DNA from: Psychrobacter sp. APC 3281
Lineage (GTDB): Bacteria; Pseudomonadota; Gammaproteobacteria; Pseudomonadales; Moraxellaceae
DNA: 64,000 bases
Assembly (NCBI RefSeq): GCF_030407815.1
Contig: NZ_JASDCS010000007.1
Location: forward strand, 124,001-188,000
Reading direction: 5' to 3'
The translations under genes and the position numbers were made by a program. Shown here piece after piece: positions 9,587-19,041 of the stretch (position 1 is its first letter; the number at the start of each line of letters is the position of its first letter). The notes under the pieces were generated by a model. It was not told the origin of the DNA. It made no database searches and was given only the letters and a program-made list of their open reading frames with translations.

Positions 9587-10918
9587 GTGATATTACGCCG
9601 CTACATGACACAACAAGTTGCCTCGACCACTGCCTTAGTGTTGGGGTTTTTGGTAGTGATGATGCTTGGCGGTCGTTTGATACGCTATTTTGGCATCGCT
9701 GCTGAAGGTCGTTTGGACGTCAGCCTACTGTTTACTATCATTGGGTATAACCTACCGTATTTTTTAGAGCTCATTTTACCGTTAGCATTCTTTATCGCTT
9801 TGATGCTGGTATTTGGTCGCTTGTATGTTGATCAAGAAATGGCAGTGATCAATGCTAGTGGCGTGTCTCGAGGTAGGCTTGCTCGATTGATGACACCATT
9901 AATATTGGCGCTGTTCGTTGGTGAGGCGGCACTATCTATCGTCGGCAAGCCTTGGGGCGTTCGCTCGTCTGAAGCTGTCTGGCAGCAGCAAGCATTGACC
10001 AGTGCGTTTGATTTGATTCGTCCGAACGAGTTTATTAGTAGCGGTAATTATCATTTATACGTGGGTAGTCTCAGCGATGATAAGAAAAAACTGCAAGATG
10101 TGATCTTGATCCAATCTGAACCTGCGAAAAAAGGTAGTACTGCTGAAGATGTCGATGCTAGTGCCACTGCTACTGATATGAATAATACGATTGACAGCGA
10201 GACGGCCGAACAAATTGGCATTTCTGATATCCCAAAAGACATTATAAATAGTGGTGCAAAGGACATTAGCAAAGACACTATCACGCTGGCTAAGCGTGCT
10301 GAGCAAGTAGATACTGGCAATAGCGGCGTGACTCAGTTGGATTTGTTCCAAGGACGTCGTTACGAAGTTGGCGCAGGCAGTCTCAAATATAATCAAGTCG
10401 CTTTTGATCGTTATCGCATTACCTTGACTGAGTCTTCACAGGAAGTTATCACCGAAGACAATATTGAAACGCAAAAGATTGAACCATTATGGCAAGCCGC
10501 TACGAGTAGCTCACCATCAGGCACGAATAGTGCAATGCGTGCTGCACAAGGTGAGCTTGGCTATCGTTTGGCGCTACCATGGCTAATGATTATCGCGCCT
10601 ATGTTGGCCGTGCCACTGGCGCAAGTGCGTCCGCGTCAAGGACGTTGGCTGCGCTTGTTTCCTTCTATCTTATTATTTGTCAGCTGTGCATTAGGTATCA
10701 TCTCGCTCAAAAACGCAGTGAGCAAAGACAGCATCAGCGTATGGGCATATGCATGGCTTATTTTAGGATTTATGGCATTGGCACTTTATATGAATTGGGG
10801 CAGCCGCGTGCAACATCGACTGCGCTTTCGCAAACAAGAAAACAGGCTAGCCGCTGCCACTAATTCAGTTAGCGACATAGATAATCAGAACAACAGCTCA
10901 CAAGGAGGGCAGTCTTAA
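9587..10918 (+). CDS. lptF: LPS export permease LptF
   Basis: LptF is one of the two membrane subunits of the LptB2FG ABC transporter that extracts lipopolysaccharide from the inner membrane. Family features are the N-terminal 'ILRRYMTQQVASTT', three N-terminal and three C-terminal membrane segments, and a periplasmic beta-jellyroll domain between them. At 443 residues it is much longer than E. coli LptF (366). The excess is an acidic, Ser/Thr/Asp-rich insertion at about residues 179-236 within the periplasmic domain. The start is GTG (AAGAG upstream); ATG at codon 7 is the alternative. The stop overlaps the lptG start as TAATG, so the genes are translationally coupled. Confidence 0.93.
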   Translation: MILRRYMTQQVASTTALVLGFLVVMMLGGRLIRYFGIAAEGRLDVSLLFTIIGYNLPYFLELILPLAFFIALMLVFGRLYVDQEMAVINASGVSRGRLARLMTPLILALFVGEAALSIVGKPWGVRSSEAVWQQQALTSAFDLIRPNEFISSGNYHLYVGSLSDDKKKLQDVILIQSEPAKKGSTAEDVDASATATDMNNTIDSETAEQIGISDIPKDIINSGAKDISKDTITLAKRAEQVDTGNSGVTQLDLFQGRRYEVGAGSLKYNQVAFDRYRITLTESSQEVITEDNIETQKIEPLWQAATSSSPSGTNSAMRAAQGELGYRLALPWLMIIAPMLAVPLAQVRPRQGRWLRLFPSILLFVSCALGIISLKNAVSKDSISVWAYAWLILGFMALALYMNWGSRVQHRLRFRKQENRLAAATNSVSDIDNQNNSSQGGQS

Positions 10919-12126
10919 TGCGCTCTTTATTTGCTAAGTCAGCCAAGTCTAATCAATTGGCCAAAAAACCTGCCAATCTAAAAGTCCTTAGTCGCTATGT
11001 CAAACTCAACGCTCTATTGGCTATTATCGCTGCTGTCATTGGTTTGTGGGCGTTGCAGCTGATTTTTTCTTACTTATCAGAGCTTGATTCGTTAGATGAT
11101 AACTACACCATGGGCGAGGCGCTCAAATATATCTTTTATCGTTCGCCTTACTTTTTAGAGCAATTTATCCCAACGGGTGCATTACTTGGTGCTGTCATAG
11201 GGTTAGGTTTGCTGGCCAATAAAAGCGAGCTGGTCGTCATGCGCGCGGCTGGGGTCAGTATTTATCGTATCGTCGGTTGGGTATTGCAGCCCGCTTTGAT
11301 ATTTGTACTGTTGGCATTAGCTATCAACCAGTTCGTTTTACCGTCTTCTAATCAGTTGGCAAAACAGATTAATGATGAAGACAGTACCTCACTGGTCACA
11401 TCAGTACGCGGCTACTGGACGATACAGCCACGATTCGAAACCGCAGAAGATGGCAGTGCTAAACCTGATGGTAGCGATGTTTTATATATCGATTATGCTG
11501 ATGTCGCGGGCAATATTGGCGAGGTGAAACGTTGGCATTTGGACAACAACGGTAATTTACAAACTGCTGTCCATGCGGAAGGTGGGAAATATACTGGCCG
11601 TGAACCAATTGATGTGAACAGTGAAAAGCCAAGCGAGCAGTATCGTTACGAGTGGCAGCTAAATGATATGGTCAAGCTTTCCATCAATCAGGGCTTTGAG
11701 AGTAGCCAAGCCATTTCACCATCAGATACGTTAAGCTTACCCTTTGCCCCAGAGTCTGTGTATCTGCTGACGCGTAAGGCAGAGGATTTGTCATTGACGC
11801 AGCTTTATGAGCATCGCACGTTTATGCGCCAACAGGGCAATCGCTCTTTAGATCATGAAGTCGCATTTTGGCAAAAGCTACTATCGCCATTATCGATATT
11901 GTCGCTGGTGATTGTTGCTTGCTCGTTTGTCTTTGGCTCGCTACGGACGCACAGCTTAGGCTTGCGTATCGTCGTGGCGTTGTTGTTTGGTCTACTATTT
12001 AGCTATATTCAGGACTTAGTCGGATTTGTATCGCTGGCGACAGGCTTTTCACCAATGCTTATGGTTCTATTGCCGATTATCGGCAGCGCGCTATTAGGCG
12101 GATATTTGATAAAACGCCAGATGTAA
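10918..12126 (+). CDS. lptG: LPS export permease LptG
   Basis: This is the second permease subunit of LptB2FG, 402 residues. It has the same layout as LptF: N-terminal membrane segments ('YVKLNALLAIIAAVIGLWALQ' begins the first), a periplasmic jellyroll from about residue 150 to 290, and three C-terminal membrane segments. 'ANKSELVVMRAAGVS' near residue 101 is the conserved cytoplasmic coupling segment that contacts LptB. The ATG shares its A with the lptF stop codon. A bidirectional terminator follows 24 bases downstream. The extra length over E. coli LptG (360) lies in the periplasmic domain. Confidence 0.93.
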   Translation: MRSLFAKSAKSNQLAKKPANLKVLSRYVKLNALLAIIAAVIGLWALQLIFSYLSELDSLDDNYTMGEALKYIFYRSPYFLEQFIPTGALLGAVIGLGLLANKSELVVMRAAGVSIYRIVGWVLQPALIFVLLALAINQFVLPSSNQLAKQINDEDSTSLVTSVRGYWTIQPRFETAEDGSAKPDGSDVLYIDYADVAGNIGEVKRWHLDNNGNLQTAVHAEGGKYTGREPIDVNSEKPSEQYRYEWQLNDMVKLSINQGFESSQAISPSDTLSLPFAPESVYLLTRKAEDLSLTQLYEHRTFMRQQGNRSLDHEVAFWQKLLSPLSILSLVIVACSFVFGSLRTHSLGLRIVVALLFGLLFSYIQDLVGFVSLATGFSPMLMVLLPIIGSALLGGYLIKRQM

Positions 12127-12150
12127 GATGATAGTTAATCATACAAAATA

Positions 12151-12186
12151 AAAAGCACGCTAAATCTAATTTAGTGTGCTTTTTTA
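12151..12186. terminator. Bidirectional terminator after lptG
   Basis: AAAAGCACGCTAAAT pairs with ATTTAGTGTGCTTTT, followed by T residues. The A-rich 5' flank lets it also serve the convergent methyltransferase gene. Confidence 0.88.
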
Positions 12187-12246
12187 TGTCGATTTCAATT
12201 TAAGCTTCAGTTTAAATGGCCGAAACTCAATCAGGCAAAGCTAAAA

Positions 12247-12855
12247 CTAGTCTTTGGTCGCCATCGTAATTGTATAGGTTTTACCTTGTTTGATTTTGTC
12301 GCTATTACCAAATACTTCGGTAAACGAGCGTTTCACAAATTGGCGCAGGCCGTTGATGGTGACGACATAAAAACGGCCACCTTTACGCATGCGTGCATAG
12401 GCATCGAGGAAGTATAAATAATGCTGCTCTTTACCCACTTTGGCTGGCAAGTTTGACATCACAAGGCTAAAGTCTTTGTCTTTTGCCACATGATTAAAGC
12501 CATTTGATAAATGTACATCGACATTGTTTAGACCATTTTTTTCACAGTTACGGCGTGCGTATTCTACCGCCATAAAGTCTTTATCAATCAGCGTATGCTG
12601 ACCATTTGGACATTCACGTGCTGCCGTCATACCAAGTACGCCATAACCACAGCCCAAATCGATCGAGTCATCATCTTGCTCAAAATCCACATAATCAAGC
12701 AGCATCAAGCTACCGTCATCGAGTTTTTGCGGTGAAAAAATGCCCCATGTGGTCGCAAAATCAAACGGCTTACCCAGCACTTCTTGGCGAAAGTTAATGT
12801 CTTCGCGCCAGTGTTCGGCATTTTTTAATAGGTCAGCAGGTGGTCTATGGCTCAT
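12247..12855 (-). CDS. Class I SAM-dependent methyltransferase (RsmC/MTS-like)
   Basis: This 202-residue methyltransferase has the SAM-binding motif I 'DLGCGYGVLGMTAA' and an acidic motif II at 'LIDKDFMAVEYA'. It resembles the small 'MTS' domain found in RsmC-type rRNA guanine methyltransferases. However, the catalytic Asn-Pro-Pro-Phe of N2-guanine enzymes is replaced by Asn-Leu-Pro-Ala, so substrate and even activity are uncertain. I chose ATG 12855 (Met-Ser-His-Arg) over the frame's upstream ATG 12900, because the longer form adds a leader unlike the family and GAGAATCCC precedes this start. It is convergent with lptG. Confidence 0.75.
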   Translation of the reverse strand: MSHRPPADLLKNAEHWREDINFRQEVLGKPFDFATTWGIFSPQKLDDGSLMLLDYVDFEQDDDSIDLGCGYGVLGMTAARECPNGQHTLIDKDFMAVEYARRNCEKNGLNNVDVHLSNGFNHVAKDKDFSLVMSNLPAKVGKEQHYLYFLDAYARMRKGGRFYVVTINGLRQFVKRSFTEVFGNSDKIKQGKTYTITMATKD

Positions 12856-13096
12856 GGGATTCTCGGATAATAGATAGGTAAAAGGTAGTGCGCAGCCCAT
12901 TTAGGCAGCATGTATATCATGACGCACTTTAATAAGGGTATTGTAACGAGAAAAGGATGGGTTTGCAGCTATCTATTTCTAGAACTGCATTTTGCTGTAT
13001 CGCAAAAATTTTTAAGAAAAAATGCTAGAGATATTAGATAAGAGGCATCGCTTGATATAGAATCGAATTTAACCTAATAGTCTCTAAGTATTATTT

Positions 13097-13540
13097 ATGC
13101 CAGACATTATATTCGTATCCAAAGTAGACTTCTGGCTTGCACTGTTACTTTGGAGTTTGAGTTTATTTACTGTGTCTGTTCCATTATGGCAGTGGAAGCG
13201 AGGTGCTCACAAATCCCTCATACAAACTATATTAATGACGGTTATTCTCATACCTTTTGCAGCACTAATGCTCATCCCTTTTTTCGGTACTAAGTACATA
13301 TTAACGAATGACCAACTACAAGTAGATAGTGGGTTCTCTGTTCAAAAAATTGAGATTACAGATATCACCTATATTACGCCGACTCGAAGTATGAGTTCTG
13401 CGCCAGCACTATCACTGGATAGAATTAAAATAGAATATCGGAACAAAGAAGTATTGATATCACCGAAAGATAGAGCAAGTTTTTATCAAGAAATACGAGC
13501 ACGTAATCCCAAAATAGTGATAGATACAGCAGGCGAATAG
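13097..13540 (+). CDS. Membrane protein with bacterial PH domain
   Basis: This 147-residue protein has two N-terminal membrane segments (about residues 11-31 and 42-62) and a C-terminal soluble domain. I read the soluble part as a bacterial PH-like domain of the former DUF1200 type, from 'LTNDQLQVDSG', 'ITYITPTRS' and 'LSLDRIKIEY...VLISPKDRASFYQEI'. Function is unknown. It converges on the DUF3817 gene with 27 bases between stops and no clear terminator. Confidence 0.75.
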   Translation: MPDIIFVSKVDFWLALLLWSLSLFTVSVPLWQWKRGAHKSLIQTILMTVILIPFAALMLIPFFGTKYILTNDQLQVDSGFSVQKIEITDITYITPTRSMSSAPALSLDRIKIEYRNKEVLISPKDRASFYQEIRARNPKIVIDTAGE

Positions 13541-13567
13541 AATGGTATTATCGTTAGCCGGATTCAG

Positions 13568-13933
13568 TTATACATCGTTCCTGATATTGAGTTTTTTTTG
13601 AAACCACTCCCCCAAACTCTTCTTTAATAAATGATCAAATATAAATGGTCCGAATGGCAAAAACGAGCCGAGCACCCCCGCAGGTAGCGCCCACAGTGGC
13701 ATTTTTATTCTGCTCGCGGTGATGATTAATACCATGACATAAGCAACGAATAATACCCCATGCACTGGACCGACATAGCTTACTGCTTCTGGAATATCGA
13801 ACATATACTTGAGTGGCATCGCGATACCAAGTAACAATAGAAAAGATGTACCTTCTAAATAACCCATGATAGTGAGGTTTCTAAGTGCAGAGTTTTGACT
13901 CTTTGTTAAGGTAGACGGTTGAGCTTGCGACAC
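13568..13933 (-). CDS. DUF3817 integral membrane protein
   Basis: This 121-residue membrane protein has three hydrophobic segments. The pattern 'GYLEGTSFLLLLGIAMPLKY' followed by 'GPVHGVLFVAYV' and 'PFGPFIFD' is that of DUF3817, a small family of unknown function. The start is GTG after AAGGAATATATC, which is a clear ribosome site. It may be co-transcribed downstream of xerD (60 bases apart), though xerD appears to have its own context. Confidence 0.8.
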   Translation of the reverse strand: MSQAQPSTLTKSQNSALRNLTIMGYLEGTSFLLLLGIAMPLKYMFDIPEAVSYVGPVHGVLFVAYVMVLIITASRIKMPLWALPAGVLGSFLPFGPFIFDHLLKKSLGEWFQKKLNIRNDV

Positions 13934-13993
13934 GATATATTCCTTTTACAATCATCAATAATATTAGATTTCAATGCTGCCCATATGGCAAGG

Positions 13994-14932
13994 CTACCCA
14001 CGTGGGTGATGCTCCGCATGTAATTTCTGCAATCTTGCCGTTGCTACATGAGTATAGATTTGCGTGGTGGACAAATCGCTATGTCCTAGCAATAACTGCA
14101 CACTTCTTAAATCTGCACCATGATTGAGCAAATGTGTGGCAAAGGCGTGACGTAGCGTATGCGGGGATAATTCTTTATCGATACTGGCAACTTTGGCGTA
14201 CTTCTTAAGTAGATACCAAAAGTTCTGCCGCGTCATATAGCCACCTTGCGCCGTCAAAAATACCGCTTGGCAATTGCCCGATTTTAAATGAGCAATCAAG
14301 TCTCCACGCCCATGAGACAGGTAATCTTCCAATGCATCCGCTGCATATTCGCCGAGGGGCACCAGTCGCGTTTTATTCCCTTTACCCGTGATTTGTAACC
14401 AGCCTGAGTTTAGATTCACTTGCTCTAATGAGAGGTTAATCAACTCACTCACTCGCAGGCCGCAGGCGTATAAAACTTCTAGCATTGCTTTGTCACGCAG
14501 TCCGAGTGCCGTACTGGTATCAGGTGCGGCAAGTAGATTATCGACGTCAGCCTCAGCTAAGTCTTTTGGCAGCGGACGTCCGAGTTTTGGGCTTTTAATA
14601 CGCTCACAAGGATTGTCCTCACGCAGATTACTGGCAATCATCCATAGATAAAACTGACGCAAGCTTGAGAGCATGCGTGCTTGGGTACGTGGAGTTTTGC
14701 CATCTTGAGCAACGAGCGACAGACAATGCAGCACATCATCAGGCTGCCAACGTGTCAGGGCGATAGAATTGGTCAGCTCACAAGAGCGTAGGTCACGGAC
14801 GTACGCATTACGAGTACGCGTCGCTAGACCGCGTGCCAGCATGGCTTGACGAAACTCAGTCATATAAGCTGGCTCATCATCGACCGCTAATGCTTTAGGT
14901 TGACGCTGTTGCACGGCACGATCACGGCTCAT
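13994..14932 (-). CDS. xerD: Tyrosine recombinase XerD
   Basis: XerD cooperates with XerC at dif to resolve chromosome dimers during division. This copy has 312 residues. The N-terminal SAM-like core-binding domain spans about residues 25-110. The catalytic domain shows Arg in 'ACGLRVSELINL', Lys in the beta-hairpin 'ITGKGNKTRLVPL', 'HTLRHAFATHLL', 'LLGHSDLSTTQIYTHV' with the terminal His and nucleophilic Tyr. Features fit XerD better than XerC, but no direct comparison was run. The first 20 residues are a polar extension; Met24 is a possible alternative start. Confidence 0.88.
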   Translation of the reverse strand: MSRDRAVQQRQPKALAVDDEPAYMTEFRQAMLARGLATRTRNAYVRDLRSCELTNSIALTRWQPDDVLHCLSLVAQDGKTPRTQARMLSSLRQFYLWMIASNLREDNPCERIKSPKLGRPLPKDLAEADVDNLLAAPDTSTALGLRDKAMLEVLYACGLRVSELINLSLEQVNLNSGWLQITGKGNKTRLVPLGEYAADALEDYLSHGRGDLIAHLKSGNCQAVFLTAQGGYMTRQNFWYLLKKYAKVASIDKELSPHTLRHAFATHLLNHGADLRSVQLLLGHSDLSTTQIYTHVATARLQKLHAEHHPRG

Positions 14933-14998
14933 AGGACGATACTCAGGTAGGGGTTAAGTTAGCAATGACAGAAAGTTATGAATATAACGTCAAACTTA

Positions 14999-15331
14999 TC
15001 ATGCCATTTTTTTCTTAACCAGATAACGATATAGCGTCACGCTTGCAGGCGTATCATCATCGCTATCGATGGTGATTTCGTCAGAATCAGCGTCTAAGCT
15101 TACGTTTTCAGCCAGTGTTTCTTGACCGATTAGCTCATGACCCAAATGACGACAGAAATTCGGAATGTCGCGCGTGGTAGCCGGATCTGTCGCCAATATT
15201 TCAATCACTTCACCGCCATCTGCTTTGCGAATGACGCGATGTAGCATCATGACGGGCTCAGGACAGATCAGCCCTTGAGTATCTAAATGATGGTGGATAG
15301 GCGTGTCTGGTATCGAAGTGGTCATAGTCAT
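14999..15331 (-). CDS. tusA: Sulfur carrier protein TusA family
   Basis: TusA passes sulfur from the cysteine desulfurase IscS toward TusBCD-E for 2-thiolation of tRNA wobble uridine. The family core is clear: 'LDTQGLICPEPVMMLHRVIRK' with the active cysteine in the Cys-Pro-x-Pro motif, then 'ATDPATTRDIPNFCRHLGHEL'. The C-terminus has an added acidic stretch (Asp/Glu-rich, about residues 78-93) that makes it 110 residues rather than about 81. It lies 66 bases before xerD on the same strand. Confidence 0.88.
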   Translation of the reverse strand: MTMTTSIPDTPIHHHLDTQGLICPEPVMMLHRVIRKADGGEVIEILATDPATTRDIPNFCRHLGHELIGQETLAENVSLDADSDEITIDSDDDTPASVTLYRYLVKKKMA

Positions 15332-15417
15332 TATCGTAAAGCTAAATAAGTGGGTTGGAGGACGAGTAGGGTAAGTAGTTTGCTTAAGTACTTATCATGG
15401 CGTACTTTGTATGTCTT

Positions 15418-15912
15418 CTATGCTTCAGTACTTTCAGCCTCTTCGTCGACTTCAGGTACATCAGCTACTTCTAAAAAGTTAAAAAATCGCTTAAAGCTTA
15501 CTTTAAATAAAAATGCCACGCCCAGCCAACAAGATAGCCCTAACCATGCAGTATCGGCAAAAATTAATCCGCCAACCAATATAAGGGTCGATACGCCAAT
15601 ACTCATGGCAATCATCGACGGTTGATTTAAGCGATAACGATAAACGACCAATGCATCATAAATAGTAATGGGTATCGTGAGGGCTACGAGGGCGTAGGGT
15701 AAATTATAAAATAACTGATAAAGCAGCTGGTTATCATGGAATGCTTTGATACTAGCAATCGTGCCAAAGACCACAAATGCAAAAATAGCCGCATAAATGA
15801 GATAGATCGCTATTTGGTTGGCACGCTGTGCGCCTTTAATACGGGCAATAGCAAGTGGAGCAAAACCATGCTGTGACGTATGTTGCGAGGGTTGGTCTGA
15901 GACAGTGGTCAT
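15418..15912 (-). CDS. Hypothetical four-helix membrane protein
   Basis: This 164-residue protein has about four hydrophobic segments (roughly residues 34-54, 68-88, 100-120, 122-140) and an acidic C-terminal tail ending in a Glu/Asp-rich stretch. I do not recognise a family. The N-terminal cytosolic segment has 'IARIKGAQRANQIAIY'. It lies between ruvX and tusA on the same strand, with gaps of 86 bases on each side, so it may belong to a longer minus-strand transcript. Its start is ATG 15912. Confidence 0.65.
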   Translation of the reverse strand: MTTVSDQPSQHTSQHGFAPLAIARIKGAQRANQIAIYLIYAAIFAFVVFGTIASIKAFHDNQLLYQLFYNLPYALVALTIPITIYDALVVYRYRLNQPSMIAMSIGVSTLILVGGLIFADTAWLGLSCWLGVAFLFKVSFKRFFNFLEVADVPEVDEEAESTEA

Positions 15913-15998
15913 AGTAATCAGTCATTTATCCGTTAAGAGGTACGATGTATCGAAGTGGCGTTATAGCCGCACACGTGTCTTTTACCTATTTGGCTGCT

Positions 15999-16580
15999 TT
16001 ATTCTGCTTTGATTGCATCGATAGCGATACTGCTATTAGGATCAGCAAAATAGGTCGATATCAGAATACAAGCGGAGATATCATCGATTGGGTCGCGTTC
16101 GTTTTTGATCCAACCATTGTCCCATGCGATTTCTCTTGCTTCGATTGAAGTTAGCCGCTCATCACACAGTGATACGATCACTGGTAGATGTTGCTCCATC
16201 ACTCTATGGGCCAGACGACGAGCGAATTTGTGCGCTCGTTTTGAGAGCATAGAGCTAGTGCCATCCATATTAAGCGGTAGACCAACCACGACTTGTGCCA
16301 CGCCCCAGACTTTGATGATACCAATTAGATTGTCCCAATCTGGCTGACCGTTATTCATCGCCAATATGTCAAAGGCACGCGCTGTCTGCGTAATGGTATT
16401 ACCGAGCGCCATACCCATCTTTTTGACGCCGTAATCTAGCGCCAAGATAAGATGCGGCTTTACTTCTGGCTCAATAGTTTCAGTAGTGCTATTGCTATCG
16501 TTATCGAGAGTATCAACACCAATATCAATGTCATTATCTATAGGGTCTGTGCTATTGGCTGTAAAAGTGCTATCTACCAT
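15999..16580 (-). CDS. ruvX: Putative pre-16S rRNA nuclease / RuvX
   Basis: This is a YqgF-family RNase H-fold nuclease, implicated in 16S rRNA 5' end maturation and once proposed as a Holliday junction resolvase. It has the first acidic catalytic segment 'ILALDYGVKKMG', then 'VVGLPLNMDGTSS', 'DERLTSIEA' and the last aspartate in 'DPIDDISACILISTYF'. The protein is 193 residues, longer than the usual ~140, because of an acidic Asp/Asn/Thr-rich N-terminal extension of about 42 residues. It follows yqgE, the common neighbour of this gene in gammaproteobacteria. Confidence 0.9.
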   Translation of the reverse strand: MVDSTFTANSTDPIDNDIDIGVDTLDNDSNSTTETIEPEVKPHLILALDYGVKKMGMALGNTITQTARAFDILAMNNGQPDWDNLIGIIKVWGVAQVVVGLPLNMDGTSSMLSKRAHKFARRLAHRVMEQHLPVIVSLCDERLTSIEAREIAWDNGWIKNERDPIDDISACILISTYFADPNSSIAIDAIKAE

Positions 16581-16630
16581 AGTAATGGGTGTCCTTTATG
16601 TCTTTATCTAAATTCGCAGAGCGTATGAGA

Positions 16631-17194
16631 TTACGCATGACCTATGTCACTACTAAGGTAGTCAAAGTTGACTCCGATTTTGTCGGCTGCAATTTGCCAG
16701 CGTTCTTCAAACGGTGTATCAAATAATAAATTCAGATCAGCAGGGCAGACTAACCAGTCACCATTACTCAGCTCTTGGTCTAGCTGTTTTTTGCCCCAGC
16801 TGGCATGACCTAGACACAGCTGATAGTGACCAACACCTTGCCCTGCGGCGATACGCTTTAGAATATCTTGGCTAGTTGTGATGCAAACGTTCTCTGAAAT
16901 AGCAAAAGAAGACGCCCATTCCGGCTGACCAGTATGCAGCACAAAGCCAACCTCAGGATACATAGGGCCGCCTTCTAATGCCACATCCTCCATCACCTGT
17001 GGATTGGTCACTTCAATATCCAAATCTTCTAGCAACTTACCTACGCGAGATTGCTCAAGCGGGCGATTGACCATCAGACCTAGCGCACCATGCTTGTCAT
17101 GACGGCAAATATATATAAGTGCCTGCTCAAACCTCGGGTCTGACAGCTCTGGTGCTGCAATCAAAAAATGATGGGTCAAATTGGTTTTAGACAT
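16631..17194 (-). CDS. yqgE: YqgE/AlgH family protein
   Basis: This 187-residue protein belongs to the YqgE/AlgH (DUF179) family. Signatures are '[26 protein letters not shown]', '[11 protein letters not shown]', '[15 protein letters not shown]' and '[17 protein letters not shown]'. The biochemical function is not settled; one member, AlgH, was named for effects on alginate in Pseudomonas. It is followed 50 bases later by ruvX, a conserved arrangement that suggests co-transcription. Confidence 0.9.
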   Translation of the reverse strand: MSKTNLTHHFLIAAPELSDPRFEQALIYICRHDKHGALGLMVNRPLEQSRVGKLLEDLDIEVTNPQVMEDVALEGGPMYPEVGFVLHTGQPEWASSFAISENVCITTSQDILKRIAAGQGVGHYQLCLGHASWGKKQLDQELSNGDWLVCPADLNLLFDTPFEERWQIAADKIGVNFDYLSSDIGHA

Positions 17195-17361
17195 AGAAAC
17201 AAACGCAACCTAATAATAAGGGTGAAAGACCACTATATGGTGATAATCAATAGAAAAGCAAGATTCGCACTAATTGCTACTGACCATCATACAGACTCAA
17301 ATAACTATCCGTTTTGATGAAAACGAATGATTATTTAACGGCAGATAGGTCAGGTAGAGAG

Positions 17362-19041
17362 TTATTTAACATCGGATAATAAGCTGCGGGCATGATCGCG
17401 CGTGACATCGGTGATAATGACACCACCAGACATACGCGCTAGCTCGTCTACTTGCGCACTATTGGTCAGTATGAGTAGCTCGCTTTCGGTCTGTTCTTGA
17501 TGGTGCTTTTGTACCAAGATATGTTGATGCGCTTGCGCCGCGACTTGTGCTTGGTGTGTAATGGCTAGCAATTGCTGCGTTTGCCCAAGTGAGCGTAGCA
17601 GCTCGCCAACCACTTGCGCAGTACCGCCACTGATACCGACATCAACTTCATCAAATACCAACATAGGCTTGGCGGCATTGTTATCAGCATTGGTCGCTTG
17701 TAGTACTTGCATCACGAGCGCCATACGTGAAAGTTCACCACCTGAGGCGATTTTGTGTAGAGGCTGCATTGGCATACCGACATTGGCGCTGAATAATAAG
17801 TCAATATCAAAACAACCTTGGGCATTGTACTGACTAGGTTCGGTTTTTTTGGTAAAGACAAATTCACAGCGAGCATTAGGTAGCGCAAGCGGTTGTAATT
17901 GTTTGATGAGTTGCTTACTAATTACCGGGGCAGCTTTTGTGCGCTCTTTATTTAACTGTGTCGCCAGAGCGAGATAGTCTTGCCAAGCCTGCTCAATTTG
18001 CGCTGCCATTGCATCACTGCTTGGCTCGTTCTCTAGCTGCTCTAATTGCGCCTCCCAACCTTTTGCTTCATCAATTAAATCACTTGCTGGCAAGCTATGC
18101 TTACGTGACAGACGATGTCCCAAGCTGATTAGGTTGTCTAATGTTTGCAAACGTTCAGGATCAGGTAGCTGCTGTTCGGCGTAATCTGATAGCAGGGCAG
18201 TCACCTCAGTGATTTGCTGCTGTGCTAGATGGAGCTGTTCAGAAGCTTGTTCAAACGTTTGACTGACGCTTACTTGGTTGTCACAGAGTTTAATCGCTTG
18301 CCCGAGTAAGGTCATGACGTCTGGCTCATCGGTATCATTGTCGAGCAAGTGCAGACCATGACTGGCCTCTTGCATTAAGGCTTCAATATTGGAGAGCTCT
18401 TCGTGTTCAGATTCAACTTCTGCATAATCCACAGCCAATAACGGCGCAATATCTGCTAATTGGCTCTGCAACAACTGAATACGATCTTGACGCTGGGCTT
18501 CGCGACTTGCGATGTCGTCCGCGCGACGTTTTAGCTGCTGATAGGCTTGATAGCTACTGGCAGTTTGGGTGGCTAGCGATGTTATCTGTGCCATCTCATC
18601 AAGCCATTGCACCACAAATTGCGGCTTGAGCAATGCTTGCTGAGCATGTTGGCTATGTATATTGACCAGTAAAGTGCCTAAACTCTTTAGCTCCGCTAAG
18701 CTAACCGGTGAACCATTTAGCCATGCTTTTGAGCGACCAGTATTGCTTAATTGTCGACGAATAAGTACTTCAGGCTCTTCTAGCGGTCGCTCATTTTTAG
18801 CAAACCACTCAGCGACGACGCTGTTATTTTCTACATCGAATTGAGCGTAGATATCTGCATGCACGGCGCCATGCCTGACCATCGCACTGTCTGCTCGCTC
18901 ACCGACACACAGTGATAGTGCATCTAGCAATAACGACTTGCCAGCACCTGTTTCACCAGTGATGACATTAAAACCTTCAGCCACGCTCAGCTCATGCTGA
19001 GCAATCAACGCAAACTGATGTAAAGTTAACGATACTAGCAT
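17362..19041 (-). CDS. recN: DNA repair protein RecN
   Basis: RecN is an SMC-like ATPase that helps double-strand break repair by holding DNA ends for RecA-dependent recombination. This copy has 559 residues. It has an N-terminal Walker A 'GETGAGKSLLLDAL', a central coiled coil, and the C-terminal 'ASGGELSRMALVMQV' signature and Walker B 'MLVFDEVDVGISGG'. The frame extends three bases further to a TTG, but ATG 19041 (Met-Leu-Val-Ser-Leu) is the family start, preceded by GAGAGGCGTTG. No LexA-type box is apparent upstream. Confidence 0.93.
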   Translation of the reverse strand: MLVSLTLHQFALIAQHELSVAEGFNVITGETGAGKSLLLDALSLCVGERADSAMVRHGAVHADIYAQFDVENNSVVAEWFAKNERPLEEPEVLIRRQLSNTGRSKAWLNGSPVSLAELKSLGTLLVNIHSQHAQQALLKPQFVVQWLDEMAQITSLATQTASSYQAYQQLKRRADDIASREAQRQDRIQLLQSQLADIAPLLAVDYAEVESEHEELSNIEALMQEASHGLHLLDNDTDEPDVMTLLGQAIKLCDNQVSVSQTFEQASEQLHLAQQQITEVTALLSDYAEQQLPDPERLQTLDNLISLGHRLSRKHSLPASDLIDEAKGWEAQLEQLENEPSSDAMAAQIEQAWQDYLALATQLNKERTKAAPVISKQLIKQLQPLALPNARCEFVFTKKTEPSQYNAQGCFDIDLLFSANVGMPMQPLHKIASGGELSRMALVMQVLQATNADNNAAKPMLVFDEVDVGISGGTAQVVGELLRSLGQTQQLLAITHQAQVAAQAHQHILVQKHHQEQTESELLILTNSAQVDELARMSGGVIITDVTRDHARSLLSDVK

